DNA of 64,000 nucleotides from Blautia sp. (GCA_026169535.1 JAPFCU010000037.1:1-64000); one strand, 5' to 3'; numbered from the stretch's first letter, positions 50,102-60,215 are shown. A program made the numbers and translations. The notes: generated by a model from the sequence alone, not told the origin.

Positions 50102-50942
50102 GAAGATTTTTCATGGAAATATCAAGGATCGGTGCAGAATGAGTCAGCGCCCCGCTGGAAACATAGTCCACACCAACGTCACGGATCTTTGCGATATTCT
50201 CTTTTGTCACATTTCCGGAACACTCTGTCTCTGCTCTTCCGTCAATAAGGGCAACTGCCTCTTTCATCTGTTCCGGTGTCATATTATCCAGCATAATGAT
50301 GTCTGCTCCTGCTTCTACAGCTTCTTTTACCTGATCCAGAGTTTCTACCTCAATCTCAATCTTACGTACAAAAGGCGCATATGCCTTTGCCATAGCCACT
50401 GCCTTTGCCACGCTTCCGGCAGCCCCGATGTGATTATCTTTCAGGAGTACTCCGTCCGAAAGATTATAACGATGGTTGCATCCTCCACCTACACGAACTG
50501 CATACTTTTCAAATACACGACAGTTTGGAGTTGTTTTTCTTGTATCCAGAAGAGTCAGACTGCTGCCCTCAAGAAGTCCTGCCACCTCTCTTGTATAAGT
50601 AGCGATTCCGCTCATTCTCTGAAGATAGTTAAGAGCTACTCTCTCGCCGGAAAGAAGTACACGTATATCTCCGTTTACTTTTGCCAGAAGCTGTCCATTC
50701 TTTACCTGGTCTCCATCCTTGCAGAAAAATTCAATTTCAGTCTTATCATCCAGAAGAGTAAATACCCTTGCATAAACCTGAAGTCCTGCGATCACACCAT
50801 CCTCCTTGGCGATCAGATCCACTGTTCCCTGCTGCGCTTCCGGCATTACAGCATTTGTAGAAACATCCTCACTTGTGATATCCTCCCTCAGAGCCATCAT
50901 GATCAGCTCATCTGCCTGCATTTTCATTGTAATCTCATTCAT
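50091..50942 (-). CDS. nadC: Nicotinate-nucleotide pyrophosphorylase (carboxylating)
   Basis: 283 aa; LNYLQRMSGIATYTRE, LLDTRKTTPNCRVFEKYAVRVGGGCNHRYNLSDGVLLKDNHI. Confidence 0.97.
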   Translation of the reverse strand: MNEITMKMQADELIMMALREDITSEDVSTNAVMPEAQQGTVDLIAKEDGVIAGLQVYARVFTLLDDKTEIEFFCKDGDQVKNGQLLAKVNGDIRVLLSGERVALNYLQRMSGIATYTREVAGLLEGSSLTLLDTRKTTPNCRVFEKYAVRVGGGCNHRYNLSDGVLLKDNHIGAAGSVAKAVAMAKAYAPFVRKIEIEVETLDQVKEAVEAGADIIMLDNMTPEQMKEAVALIDGRAETECSGNVTKENIAKIRDVGVDYVSSGALTHSAPILDISMKNLHAV

Positions 50943-52224
50943 GACTGTTTTTCATCCTTTCAATTTCATTTAATACATTTTTCCGATAGCCTGCCATCAG
51001 AGTTTCCCGGTCTTCATAGCATTTCCGATCAATGGCTCCGGCACGGCATGGCTCCGGCTTCTTTCCAAACAATATATCATCTGCGGCTCTTCTTGCAAAC
51101 ACCAGAGATTCCAAAAGAGAATTGCTGGCCAGACGATTTTTTCCATGAACTCCATTGCAGCTTGTTTCACCACAGGCATAAAGCCCTTGCATTGAAGTCC
51201 TGCTTCCCAGATCCACCTGAATGCCTCCCATAAAATAGTGCTGAGCCGGAACTACCGGAATCGGTTCCTTTCGTACGTCATATCCTTCCTCCAGACATCG
51301 TTTGAAGATATTTGGAAAATGTTTCATGATCATATCCTCACCCAATGGACGCATATCCTCCCACACATATTCGGTATCCTGTTTTTCCATCTGTGCGAAG
51401 ATTGCCTTGCTAAGAAGATCTCTGGGCTGCAGTTCATTTGTAAAACGCTGTCCGTCTTTATCACAAAGATGCGCACCCTCTCCTCGGACAGATTCCGAAA
51501 TCAGAAATCTCCTTCCTGGTTTTTCAGAATAAAGAGTTGTTGGATGAATCTGTATATAATCCAGATTCTCCAGATTAATCTGATGCTTCATGGCAATACC
51601 AAGTGCATCTCCTGTAATATGAGGAAAGTTGGTAGAGTTTTTATAAAGTCCGCCAAGCCCTCCGCAAGCCAGGACCACATAAGGCGCGCGGATATCATAA
51701 ATCTCATCCTGCTCATCCATAACCACCACTCCCCCGCAGATATTATCCCGGGAGATCAGATCTACCATGGTCATATATTCACAGATTTCAATATTTTCTC
51801 TTTTTTTTGCCTGTTCAAGAAGTTTAGAGGTGATTTCCTTTCCGGTAATATCCTCATGAAAAAGAATCCTGGGCTGAGAATGTGCCCCTTCTCTGGTAAA
51901 CAGAAGATCGCCTTCCTCACTCCGTTCAAAATCCACATTTCTCGTAAGAAGATCGCGGATAATACTGTTGGAGCTGCGAATCATCAGATCTACTGCTTTT
52001 TTATTATTTTCATAATGGCCGGCACGCATGGTATCCTCAAAATAATCATTGTAGTCAGCCTCTCCCCGAAGCATGCAGATTCCTCCCTGTGCCAGAAAAG
52101 AATCTGACTGATCTGCTTCTTTTTTTGTGATCATCAGGATCTTCTTCCTTTCCGGAAGATTCAGGGCACAGTACAGACCTGCGGCTCCTGTTCCCACAAC
52201 AATCACGTCATAACGTTCTTTCAT
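50935..52224 (-). CDS. nadB: L-aspartate oxidase
   Basis: 429 aa; VIVVGTGAAGLYCALNLPE, GEGAHLCDKDGQRFTNE, QHYFMGGIQVDLGSRTSMQGLYACGE. Confidence 0.95.
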   Translation of the reverse strand: MKERYDVIVVGTGAAGLYCALNLPERKKILMITKKEADQSDSFLAQGGICMLRGEADYNDYFEDTMRAGHYENNKKAVDLMIRSSNSIIRDLLTRNVDFERSEEGDLLFTREGAHSQPRILFHEDITGKEITSKLLEQAKKRENIEICEYMTMVDLISRDNICGGVVVMDEQDEIYDIRAPYVVLACGGLGGLYKNSTNFPHITGDALGIAMKHQINLENLDYIQIHPTTLYSEKPGRRFLISESVRGEGAHLCDKDGQRFTNELQPRDLLSKAIFAQMEKQDTEYVWEDMRPLGEDMIMKHFPNIFKRCLEEGYDVRKEPIPVVPAQHYFMGGIQVDLGSRTSMQGLYACGETSCNGVHGKNRLASNSLLESLVFARRAADDILFGKKPEPCRAGAIDRKCYEDRETLMAGYRKNVLNEIERMKNSHE

Positions 52225-52257
52225 GTTTTCTCCTCATATCCTTAACATTTTTTTGCA

Positions 52258-52295
52258 AGTATACCACTAGACTTAACAGGTGTCAAGACACCTGT
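52258..52295 (-). promoter_or_regulatory. nadB promoter with NiaR-type operator
   Basis: ACAGGTGTC-AA-GACACCTGT palindrome 52276-52295; minus-strand TTGACA (52281-52286)/17/TATACT (52258-52263). Confidence 0.88.
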
Positions 52296-52321
52296 AATGA
52301 TAAGAATAATAACTATAGGAC

Positions 52322-53305
52322 TTATCTTCCGGAACTATATTTCACGATCAGCAGTTCTACACTGAGCACATCCTGAAGCCGCCCGGTCTTGACCGCTTCT
52401 TCTGCATCCACAAAATCCTCTTCTGCTTTGCGAAGTTCCTCCGAACTATAAGATCGTGCACAAGCTGCTATATTTCTGGCAACAAAAGAGGGAACGCCCA
52501 AACGGGAGGCAATTTCCGGCTGGGCCACACCCTCTTCCGCCATTTTTTTTGCCAGAAAAAGCTGATGGAACTGTTTTGCAAGAAGAAACAGAATTCTCAT
52601 AGGAGGCTCCTTCAACGTCAACAGGTCATAATAAAGATCCAGTGCACGCTTCTGATTTTTTTCTGTTACCGCACGGACCATGTCAAAAATCTTGTTTGCT
52701 GTCTGCGTTGTACATACAGCTTCAATATCCTGAGCTGTCACAATATCTCTGCCTTCTGTATAGGCAATCAGTTTTTCCAGCTCCATACGGATATTTCCCA
52801 TATCTGTACCGGTCTTTATAAGAAAAAGTTCCATATCAGATGTTTTGATCTTACGACCTTCTCTTCCAAGTATACCTGCCGCCCAGCGCATCAGAGATTT
52901 TTCATCCTGACGGGAAAATTCTGTTACCCGTCCTATATTTTTCACTGCTTTATACATCCGGCTTCTCTTATCTACTTCTTCCTCTACAAAGATCATCCTC
53001 ACATAATCAGGAAGCGTTTTCATATAATCAGCAAGTTCTTCACATTTATTTTTAAAAAATCCGGAGTTTTCCACAAGGATTACCCTGTGATCTGCAAAAA
53101 ACGGCATCGTCTCACAGAGATCGATCATCTCTCTTATCTCGATTCCCTTTCCTTCATACCTGCTGAAATTCATTGTATCTCCATCTGGGTTTAATTCCTT
53201 CAGCAGCTTATCTTTATACTGTTGTCTAAGATAGGCTTCCTCCCCATATAAAAGATAGGCCGTTTTAAAATTTCCTGTTTTCAAATCTTCCTGTAAGCTT
53301 TTCAA
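52322..53305 (-). CDS. holA: DNA polymerase III subunit delta
   Basis: 327 aa; LLYGEEAYLRQQYKDKLL, HolA-like layout; adjacent to comEC. Confidence 0.92.
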   Translation of the reverse strand: MKSLQEDLKTGNFKTAYLLYGEEAYLRQQYKDKLLKELNPDGDTMNFSRYEGKGIEIREMIDLCETMPFFADHRVILVENSGFFKNKCEELADYMKTLPDYVRMIFVEEEVDKRSRMYKAVKNIGRVTEFSRQDEKSLMRWAAGILGREGRKIKTSDMELFLIKTGTDMGNIRMELEKLIAYTEGRDIVTAQDIEAVCTTQTANKIFDMVRAVTEKNQKRALDLYYDLLTLKEPPMRILFLLAKQFHQLFLAKKMAEEGVAQPEIASRLGVPSFVARNIAACARSYSSEELRKAEEDFVDAEEAVKTGRLQDVLSVELLIVKYSSGR

Positions 53306-53423
53306 GATCTAACTCCCTTTGCTGTTTCTTTTTATTTTTCTATTATACAAATATTCACTGCCTCCCGCAAGACAAATCCCCGCCTTCTGCCGCTTCCCCT
53401 GTTTCCCATAACCTGTCCGCTTT

Positions 53424-55625
53424 TTATTTTACAAAGTGTTCTGTCCATATGCGCGTACCATCTGTACGCAAAGTAATCGCACCGTTTTTCATAGTATATT
53501 CTACTTTTACCCCACTTTTTTTCATTCGAAGGGTAGTTTCCGGCGAAGGATGTCCATAAGTGTTGGAATCAGAACAGGATATCACTGCCAGTTCCGGTTT
53601 TACCTGATCCAGAAATTCCTGACAGGTGGAATGCCTTGAACCATGATGCGCTGTTTTTAAAAAATCCACATCTGAAAACTCTGACAGCAGTTTTTTCTCT
53701 GTATCTATACCGATATCTCCTGTAAAAAGTCCCTTGAACTTTCCAAATTTCAGTTCCATCACCATGCCTTCCTCATTGACATTTTCTCCTAATGATCCTT
53801 CTATAGGAGCAAGTATCTGGAATTTTGCCTTTCCACAGGAAAAAGAATTTCCCTGTTCCATATATAACACCTGGATTCCAGCTTCCTTTGCCAGCTTTTC
53901 CAGAAGCTGATATGCCTCCGGTTTTTCTTTCCACTGAGGAAGCATCAGCGTTCCGGCTTTCACAGAAGTCAGTCCCTTTGTCATGTATTCCATAAGCTCC
54001 TGTATACCGCTGATATGATCATTATCTGTATGTGAGACAAGGATACCGTCTATATAAGAGATTCCTCTGCTTTTCAAATATGGAAGAAGCTGATATGCTG
54101 CAATATTCTTCTTATTGCTGCTTCCGCAATCCATAAGAAAAACACCTTTTTCCGGCATTTCCAGAACGATGCCATCCCCCTGTCCAATATCCAGGCAGGT
54201 GATACGAAGCCCTTTTCGGGGCTGCCAGGAAAGAAGCAGGATTCCTGCCATAACGCTCAGTCCCCATAAAAAAATGCTGCCTGCTTTCTTCTTTTTTTCT
54301 GTCCTTCGCAGTCCCCAGAATATTCCCAGAGCCATCAGTCCATAGTAGATCCCCCACTGCCAGATTTCCGGTTTTCCTCCGATCCAGGTACAAAAGGGCA
54401 GCTTCCCTGCCAGCATACCCAGTTTTTCATAAAACCACAAAAGTACTCTTCCGGGAACAGCTGCCGCCGAAGCAGCCCCCTGGTTTATAAAGCCGATCAT
54501 ACTGCAGCAAAGACCACTGAGCAGTACACCACTTACTGTAGGAAGCACTGCCAGGTTCAGAACAATACCGGCAATAGATATTTCGCCAAAGGATGCCAGC
54601 ATGATCGGAAGTGTAGAAAGCTGCACCGCAACAGAGCCTGCCAGAGCTTTTCCTGCTTTGCCTCTTATATCCATAATTTTTATTATACAGGGAGATACAA
54701 AAGCCACACCTGTAACCGCCCCAAAAGACAGTAAAAAACTGCTGCTGTATAAATAAGCAGGAGAATCCAGAAGAAGCAGGATCGCAGATACTGCCAGAGC
54801 AGTCAGGATATCATAGGTCCTTCCCAGAATCTTTGCTCCTACAGAAAGCACAAACATGCATACAGCTCTCATGGAGGAAACACTTCCCCCTGTAAATATT
54901 CCATATTGAAGCATAACCATAAGAGACAGAAGTCCTGCAGTTCCATTTCCCAGTCCTATCTTTTTCAAAAGCGAAAAAAGACCCATTCCAAGAATACTGA
55001 TATGCAGTCCTGAAATAGCCAGAATATGGATCATACCCGCCATCTGGTAGCGCATTTTTACTTCCTGTTCCAGCTCCGTTTTTTCTCCCAGAAGCATTGC
55101 TTCAAAAACCGGAGAATCTTTCCCTGCCGCATTTCTCAGGATTTCAAGAACCTGCTCTTTCAGTTCCAGCAGTTTCTGACGATATCCGGAATATCCTGTA
55201 CTTTTCTTTTTCAGTACTGCTTTTTTCATAAAATAATAAATATGCTGGCAGGCATGATACTGGCGGGAATCAAATTCACCCGGATTCCTGGGATCTCCTA
55301 CTGATTCCAGCTGTCCTGAAAAAACAGCCTGTGTACCAGGCGGCAGGTCTTCTTCTTTTTTTAAAAATACTTTTACATTTTCAATGGGAATTTTTTCTGA
55401 TCGAACGATCAGAAAGACATGTTTTAAACAGACAGAAAAGGAGAACTCTGTGGTCTGACACTGCTGTACCTCCCCGCAGATTATAGCAGCCGGATGCTTT
55501 TCAATGTACGTCTGCACTGTGTCAGGCAGAGGAACACCACTTATCAGCGGTATCCCTGCCAGCTCAGCAATCCACATACACAGCATCAGGATCAGACACA
55601 CAAGACATAATGGACGTCTTGTCAT
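53424..55625 (-). CDS. comEC: DNA internalization competence protein ComEC/Rec2
   Basis: 733 aa; HILAISGLHISILG, metallo-beta-lactamase LDIGQGDGIVLE, SHTDNDHISGI, TAHHGSRHST. Confidence 0.95.
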   Translation of the reverse strand: MTRRPLCLVCLILMLCMWIAELAGIPLISGVPLPDTVQTYIEKHPAAIICGEVQQCQTTEFSFSVCLKHVFLIVRSEKIPIENVKVFLKKEEDLPPGTQAVFSGQLESVGDPRNPGEFDSRQYHACQHIYYFMKKAVLKKKSTGYSGYRQKLLELKEQVLEILRNAAGKDSPVFEAMLLGEKTELEQEVKMRYQMAGMIHILAISGLHISILGMGLFSLLKKIGLGNGTAGLLSLMVMLQYGIFTGGSVSSMRAVCMFVLSVGAKILGRTYDILTALAVSAILLLLDSPAYLYSSSFLLSFGAVTGVAFVSPCIIKIMDIRGKAGKALAGSVAVQLSTLPIMLASFGEISIAGIVLNLAVLPTVSGVLLSGLCCSMIGFINQGAASAAAVPGRVLLWFYEKLGMLAGKLPFCTWIGGKPEIWQWGIYYGLMALGIFWGLRRTEKKKKAGSIFLWGLSVMAGILLLSWQPRKGLRITCLDIGQGDGIVLEMPEKGVFLMDCGSSNKKNIAAYQLLPYLKSRGISYIDGILVSHTDNDHISGIQELMEYMTKGLTSVKAGTLMLPQWKEKPEAYQLLEKLAKEAGIQVLYMEQGNSFSCGKAKFQILAPIEGSLGENVNEEGMVMELKFGKFKGLFTGDIGIDTEKKLLSEFSDVDFLKTAHHGSRHSTCQEFLDQVKPELAVISCSDSNTYGHPSPETTLRMKKSGVKVEYTMKNGAITLRTDGTRIWTEHFVK

Positions 55626-55655
55626 TTGTCATCCCTTTCATAAAATCCTTACAGA

Positions 55656-56591
55656 TCAGGAATTGGAAGCTTCCTGTTCTACCAGGTCTTCATTTTTTTG
55701 ATAAAACGTATACAGCGGCATACTTGTTTTCAGATTTCCTTCCATGTTTCCTTCAATGGAAATCTGAACCTTATCCGCTTCACAGGAATCCAGAAGAGAA
55801 TTCACGACTGCATATACCTGGACATTTTCTGCTATATCAGGAGATTCTTCCTGAAAAGCCCGGTTCATATCTATATAACAGATTCTGTCTGCAATGATAG
55901 CACTGAGAGCCACCGAAGACTCAGAAATCACCGGATAATGCCCCTCCTCCATAGGTCCCTTTGCCAGCTGCTCCAGGACTACACTTTCTTTTGGAAGTGT
56001 TCTTCTGTAATAGATATTACGTTTTTCCTTTACCAGCTTCTGACCGCTTTTATCCGTAAAATATAAAGTAAAGGTATCATATCTGTAGCTGTCCATATTT
56101 TTTCTGGAAAGATTCAAAAAGCTCTGTCTTGTCATCTCCCCGATCTTATTGTTTCTGGAATCTGTTAATTCCTGTCCTTCTAAAGTAAAACGAACCCTTT
56201 CTATCTCCGGTATCTGGAGAAATGTCATGACAATACCGGCTCTCGTAAGCACCTCTCTTGCCCTGCTCATCTCCCGATATCCGCCTTTAAAATCAATCAC
56301 CAGGGTACTGTCCTGAAAATCATAAGAATTAAGAATCACATTTTCCGGCAGAAGCGGAATCCCGTCCTCCGGAGCCTTTTTGCTGCTGACATACTGCATC
56401 AGTTCCCTCAGCATATTTTCTCCGGTCTCTTCCTTCGGATTATAAGCTTCTTTCCTCAAAGATGTCTCTGACTGGTTCAGATAATAATAACTGTATTTAT
56501 CCGGCTCTTTTTCTTCTACCTCAATGCTGCATCCGGCAGCCGTAATACAGACAAAGACTGCCAGAAGAAGCATGCTGATTATTTTCTTCAT
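55656..56591 (-). CDS. GerMN domain lipoprotein
   Basis: 311 aa; lipobox AAGCS, two GerMN-like repeats (RRTLPKESVVLEQLAKGPMEEGHYPVI). Confidence 0.88.
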   Translation of the reverse strand: MKKIISMLLLAVFVCITAAGCSIEVEEKEPDKYSYYYLNQSETSLRKEAYNPKEETGENMLRELMQYVSSKKAPEDGIPLLPENVILNSYDFQDSTLVIDFKGGYREMSRAREVLTRAGIVMTFLQIPEIERVRFTLEGQELTDSRNNKIGEMTRQSFLNLSRKNMDSYRYDTFTLYFTDKSGQKLVKEKRNIYYRRTLPKESVVLEQLAKGPMEEGHYPVISESSVALSAIIADRICYIDMNRAFQEESPDIAENVQVYAVVNSLLDSCEADKVQISIEGNMEGNLKTSMPLYTFYQKNEDLVEQEASNS

Positions 56592-56601
56592 CCGGCACCT
56601 C

Positions 56602-58023
56602 CTATGGAATATATGACAGCGGGATCCTGACTGAGAAGGTTGTTCCTTCCCCTTCCCTGCTGAACACCTTGATCACACCATGATGCATGGCAATGGTACT
56701 TCTTGTTATAGCAAGCCCCAGACCTGTACCGCCGATCTCTCTGGAGTGAGATTTATCCACTCGATAAAATCTCTCAAAAATACGATCCAGCGACTCTTCC
56801 GGTATTCCCATACCGGAGTCTGCCACAGTAACATAAAAATATTTATGATCTGCATCAATAGAAACTCTTACCCATCCATCATCTACATTATATTTGATCG
56901 CATTCTCAACCAGATTGCTGATCGCAGAAGTAAATTTAATCTCATCCACATCTGCCTCCACTGGACGGAAACTATCAAGGATCAAATCAATACTTCTTTT
57001 ATCTGCAATAGGCCGGAGTCTCTTCAGTATTTCTTCAAGCAGATGATTAATATCCATATGCTGGATAGACAGATCTGCTGTCTTTTTATCCATTTTCACC
57101 AGGCTTAAAAGATCTGTGATAATACGGTTTTCCCTGTCTATCTCTGCAGTGATATCACGCATAAATTCCTGATAAAGTTCTTCCGGGACTCCTTCCTGTC
57201 CTACCAGGGAATCCGCCAGGACTTTCATAGAAGTCATCGGTGTCTTCAACTCGTGAGACACATTAGAAACAAATTCCGATCGGGATTCATCCAAAGTCTT
57301 CATCCGACTAAGCATTTTATTGAATGCATCTGTAATAAGCTCTGTTTCTGTGTAATCCGGAACAGAAATTTCATCATTCTGATATCCATCTGTCAGATCC
57401 TCAATGGATTTGGTAACACGTGCCAGCGGTTTCACAAGAACCGTAGACATGATGTATGCAAAAAATATAGAAAGAACAATAATGATCGCAAGAATCAAAA
57501 GTCCCTGATACTTCATATCCATCATAGTTGCTGTGATCTCGCTGCTTGAGACCGTAACCAGCATAGCTCCCTGCGTCTGGGGAACATCTGCACTTCTGAT
57601 GGGAATTGCTGTTTCCAGTACCTGACCGTTTCGCTGGTAATCTGTAGGCTGTCCGCTTTTGAAACAGCGAATAACCTTAGGGGAAATCAGAGTCTTTCCT
57701 TCATCTACATGATAAGTATCCTTTACAATCCTGAAATCCCGGTCCACGATCAGCAGTCTTCCGCCATAGATGTTAGACAATAACTCCAGCTTACCATTTA
57801 CTGTTTCAGAGCTGGAGTCATTAAGATAGTTTTCTTTGATAATCTGATCGCACAGAATACTGTACTGTGTGCTTATCGTTCCGGTTCTGGATGCGATTGC
57901 CTGTTTTTCATAGTTACTGAGCATCATCTGCGTAACGATCACACTGGGGACGATTCCCAGAATCACCAGAATGATCAGGATCCGAAAACGCAGGCTCTTA
58001 AAAAATCTTTTTTTCTTCTTCAT
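56602..58023 (-). CDS. Sensor histidine kinase (WalK/PhoR-like)
   Basis: 473 aa; HAMP, FVSNVSHELKTPMTSMK, NLVENAIKYN, GTGLGLAI. Confidence 0.95.
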   Translation of the reverse strand: MKKKKRFFKSLRFRILIILVILGIVPSVIVTQMMLSNYEKQAIASRTGTISTQYSILCDQIIKENYLNDSSSETVNGKLELLSNIYGGRLLIVDRDFRIVKDTYHVDEGKTLISPKVIRCFKSGQPTDYQRNGQVLETAIPIRSADVPQTQGAMLVTVSSSEITATMMDMKYQGLLILAIIIVLSIFFAYIMSTVLVKPLARVTKSIEDLTDGYQNDEISVPDYTETELITDAFNKMLSRMKTLDESRSEFVSNVSHELKTPMTSMKVLADSLVGQEGVPEELYQEFMRDITAEIDRENRIITDLLSLVKMDKKTADLSIQHMDINHLLEEILKRLRPIADKRSIDLILDSFRPVEADVDEIKFTSAISNLVENAIKYNVDDGWVRVSIDADHKYFYVTVADSGMGIPEESLDRIFERFYRVDKSHSREIGGTGLGLAITRSTIAMHHGVIKVFSREGEGTTFSVRIPLSYIP

Positions 58024-58026
58024 GGA

Positions 58027-58716
58027 CTACGCCTGGAAATAGTAGCCTACGCCCCATTTTGTGTGTACATATTTTGGCTCACTGGGATTTGCCTCAATTT
58101 TTTCACGAAGACGGCGGATATGTACGTCTACAGTTCTTACATCACCAGGATATTCATATCCCCACACAATATTCAGCAGGTTTTCACGACTGTAAACTTT
58201 ATTTGGATTAAACACCAGAAGTTCCAGCACATCAAATTCCTTGGCAGTAAGATTGATCTCCTTGCCGCCAATGAACACACGACGGCTCTCACAGTCAAGC
58301 TTCAGATCACCGCTTTCAATACTTTTTGCTTTTTCTTTTTCTTCGCTTTCAGAACGCGCACGACGCATGATCGCCTTGATCCTTGCTTTTACCTCCAGAA
58401 TATTAAATGGTTTGGTAATATAATCATCTGCACCGTATTCCAGACCAAGGATCTTATCCATATCTTCGCCCTTTGCAGTAAGCATTACAATCGGAACATT
58501 TGAAAACTCCCGAATCTGCTGGCAGACCTCAAGGCCGTCCATTTTTGGAAGCATCAAATCCAGAAGAATAATATCATAATGGTTCTCCTTGGCCTTCTCC
58601 ACAGCCTCTTCTCCATCGTAGGCGCAGTCCACTTCCATTCCGTCCTGTTCCAGATTAAAGCGAATTCCTTTTACGATCAGTTTTTCGTCATCTACCACTA
58701 ACACTTTCCTGCTCAT
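58027..58716 (-). CDS. OmpR/PhoB-type response regulator (WalR-like)
   Basis: 229 aa; receiver LLDLMLPKMDG, wHTH VDVHIRRLREKIEANPSEPKYVHTKWGVGYYF. Confidence 0.96.
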   Translation of the reverse strand: MSRKVLVVDDEKLIVKGIRFNLEQDGMEVDCAYDGEEAVEKAKENHYDIILLDLMLPKMDGLEVCQQIREFSNVPIVMLTAKGEDMDKILGLEYGADDYITKPFNILEVKARIKAIMRRARSESEEKEKAKSIESGDLKLDCESRRVFIGGKEINLTAKEFDVLELLVFNPNKVYSRENLLNIVWGYEYPGDVRTVDVHIRRLREKIEANPSEPKYVHTKWGVGYYFQA

Positions 58717-58727
58717 TTAATTTCTCC

Positions 58728-59345
58728 TTATTCTACTGCAATTTTATCTTTTATCTTTATAAAAGTATTTTCTTTTATCCCCGGGACATCCATCAGTTCC
58801 TCTATGGAAGAAAACCCTCCATGTTCTTCTCTGTATGCCAGAATTGCCTGCGCTTTAGACTCCCCAATACCACTGAGAGTCTGAAGAGCCGCTGCGTCTG
58901 CAGTATTCAGATTGACCTTTCCGCTTTCTTCCGGCTGACTGTTCTCCCCTGTCTCCGCCCCGGCAAAAGCATCATCTGCCAAAGCTTCTCCGTTTTTCTC
59001 CGCCTCTTCTTTTGTAGGTACATAAATCTGCTGACCATCATTTAAGGGCAGAGCCTGATTTACATAACTGCCCGCAGCCTCCGGAAGAAAACCTCCGGCA
59101 GCCTCTACAGCCTGAAACACTCTGCTGTCAAAGGGCATACGATAAACTCCGGGTTTCACCACAGCTCCACACACATCAACAAAAATGTCTTTCGGAGGTT
59201 TTGTAATCTCCGGTGTGATTTCCGATTCCGGGACACCTGTCACTTTTTCTGCATCTGCCCTCTGTTCTTCTTCCAACAGAATTTCCGGTTCCTGTCTGCC
59301 GCATCCGGGTAAAGCCAGACTGACAAAAAGCACCAGAAGCGCCAA
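58728..59345 (-). CDS. ComEA-like helix-hairpin-helix lipoprotein with SLBB domain
   Basis: LPGCGRQEPE lipobox, DVCGAVVKPGVYRM, VNLNTADAAALQTLSGIGESKAQAILAYREEHGGFSSIEELMDVPGI. Start uncertain (see findings). Confidence 0.88.
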   Translation of the reverse strand: MALLVLFVSLALPGCGRQEPEILLEEEQRADAEKVTGVPESEITPEITKPPKDIFVDVCGAVVKPGVYRMPFDSRVFQAVEAAGGFLPEAAGSYVNQALPLNDGQQIYVPTKEEAEKNGEALADDAFAGAETGENSQPEESGKVNLNTADAAALQTLSGIGESKAQAILAYREEHGGFSSIEELMDVPGIKENTFIKIKDKIAVE

Positions 59346-59483
59346 CAGAAGTCTCAGAGCATTTCTTTTCTGATCATTCTTTTGTTTTATGATTTGGGAT
59401 CACTCCTTATCTGTTCCCCCGATACTCATACTTGACCAATTCCTATTCTAACGAATTCCATCTGCTTTTACAATACCCAACTC

Positions 59484-59918
59484 TTATTTTTGCCATTTAA
59501 AGATCACTATACCAATAATGGCAACCGCCATTCCAACTGCTTTTCTCCACTGAAAGGCTGCCCTTTCCACACCAAACAGCCCCATCAATTCAATCACATA
59601 AGCGACCAGGAGCTGGGAAACCACGATCAGCATAGCGGCCCGTGCAGGTCCAAGTGCTCCCATGCTCTGGATAACCGTAACTGTAATAAACGCTCCGATC
59701 ACACCTCCAAGAAGTGTATATTTATTGTCCACCTGCCATAAAGCTGAGATATTTTCCCTTCCTGTAAAACACCATGCAGCCACACAGACCAAAAAAGCTG
59801 AAAGCTGTACCCACCCTGTGGACACCCAAAGGCTCGTCTGCTTTGTCACCTCTGTGTTAAAAACTCCCTGAATACTCATCAAAGCGCCGGAAATAAGAGC
59901 TGCCGCAAATCCCCACAT
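59484..59918 (-). CDS. DMT superfamily/DUF606 (YdcZ-like) membrane protein
   Basis: 144 aa, 5 hydrophobic segments, SGALMSIQGVFNTEV. Confidence 0.85.
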   Translation of the reverse strand: MWGFAAALISGALMSIQGVFNTEVTKQTSLWVSTGWVQLSAFLVCVAAWCFTGRENISALWQVDNKYTLLGGVIGAFITVTVIQSMGALGPARAAMLIVVSQLLVAYVIELMGLFGVERAAFQWRKAVGMAVAIIGIVIFKWQK

Positions 59919-59946
59919 AAAAATCCCTCCACATATAGTAGTAAAA

Positions 59947-59973
59947 GAGGCCGGTATTTTTAACCAGCCTCTT
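59947..59973 (-). terminator. Terminator downstream of the feo operon
   Basis: AGAGGCcGGT-attttta-ACCaGCCTCT; minus-strand tail CTTTTACT. Confidence 0.65.
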
Positions 59974-60032
59974 GTTTATACTATCATCATATACAGAAAT
60001 TCGATTTTTATACATTTCTGCTTTTTTGATTT

Positions 60033-60194
60033 TTATTTAAGTGTGTCGCTGCAATGACCGCTGCACTTACCGGAACAGCAGCCTCCTGATGAACAGCCGA
60101 TGCATGTTTTCCCACTTTTTTTTGCTTTTATAATATACGCTGCCGCAGCTCCTACGGCCAACAGCAGAATGCCTGCTATCACAAGATCTGCCAT
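60033..60194 (-). CDS. Small FeoB-associated Cys-rich membrane protein (53 aa, absent from supplied ORF track)
   Basis: Manual translation MADLVIAGILLLAVGAAAAYIIKAKKSGKTCIGCSSGGCCSGKCSGHCSDTLK*; one TM and Cys-rich tail, downstream of feoB. Confidence 0.9.
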   Translation of the reverse strand: MADLVIAGILLLAVGAAAAYIIKAKKSGKTCIGCSSGGCCSGKCSGHCSDTLK

Positions 60195-60215
60195 ATGAAA
60201 CATCTCCTTTCATTC

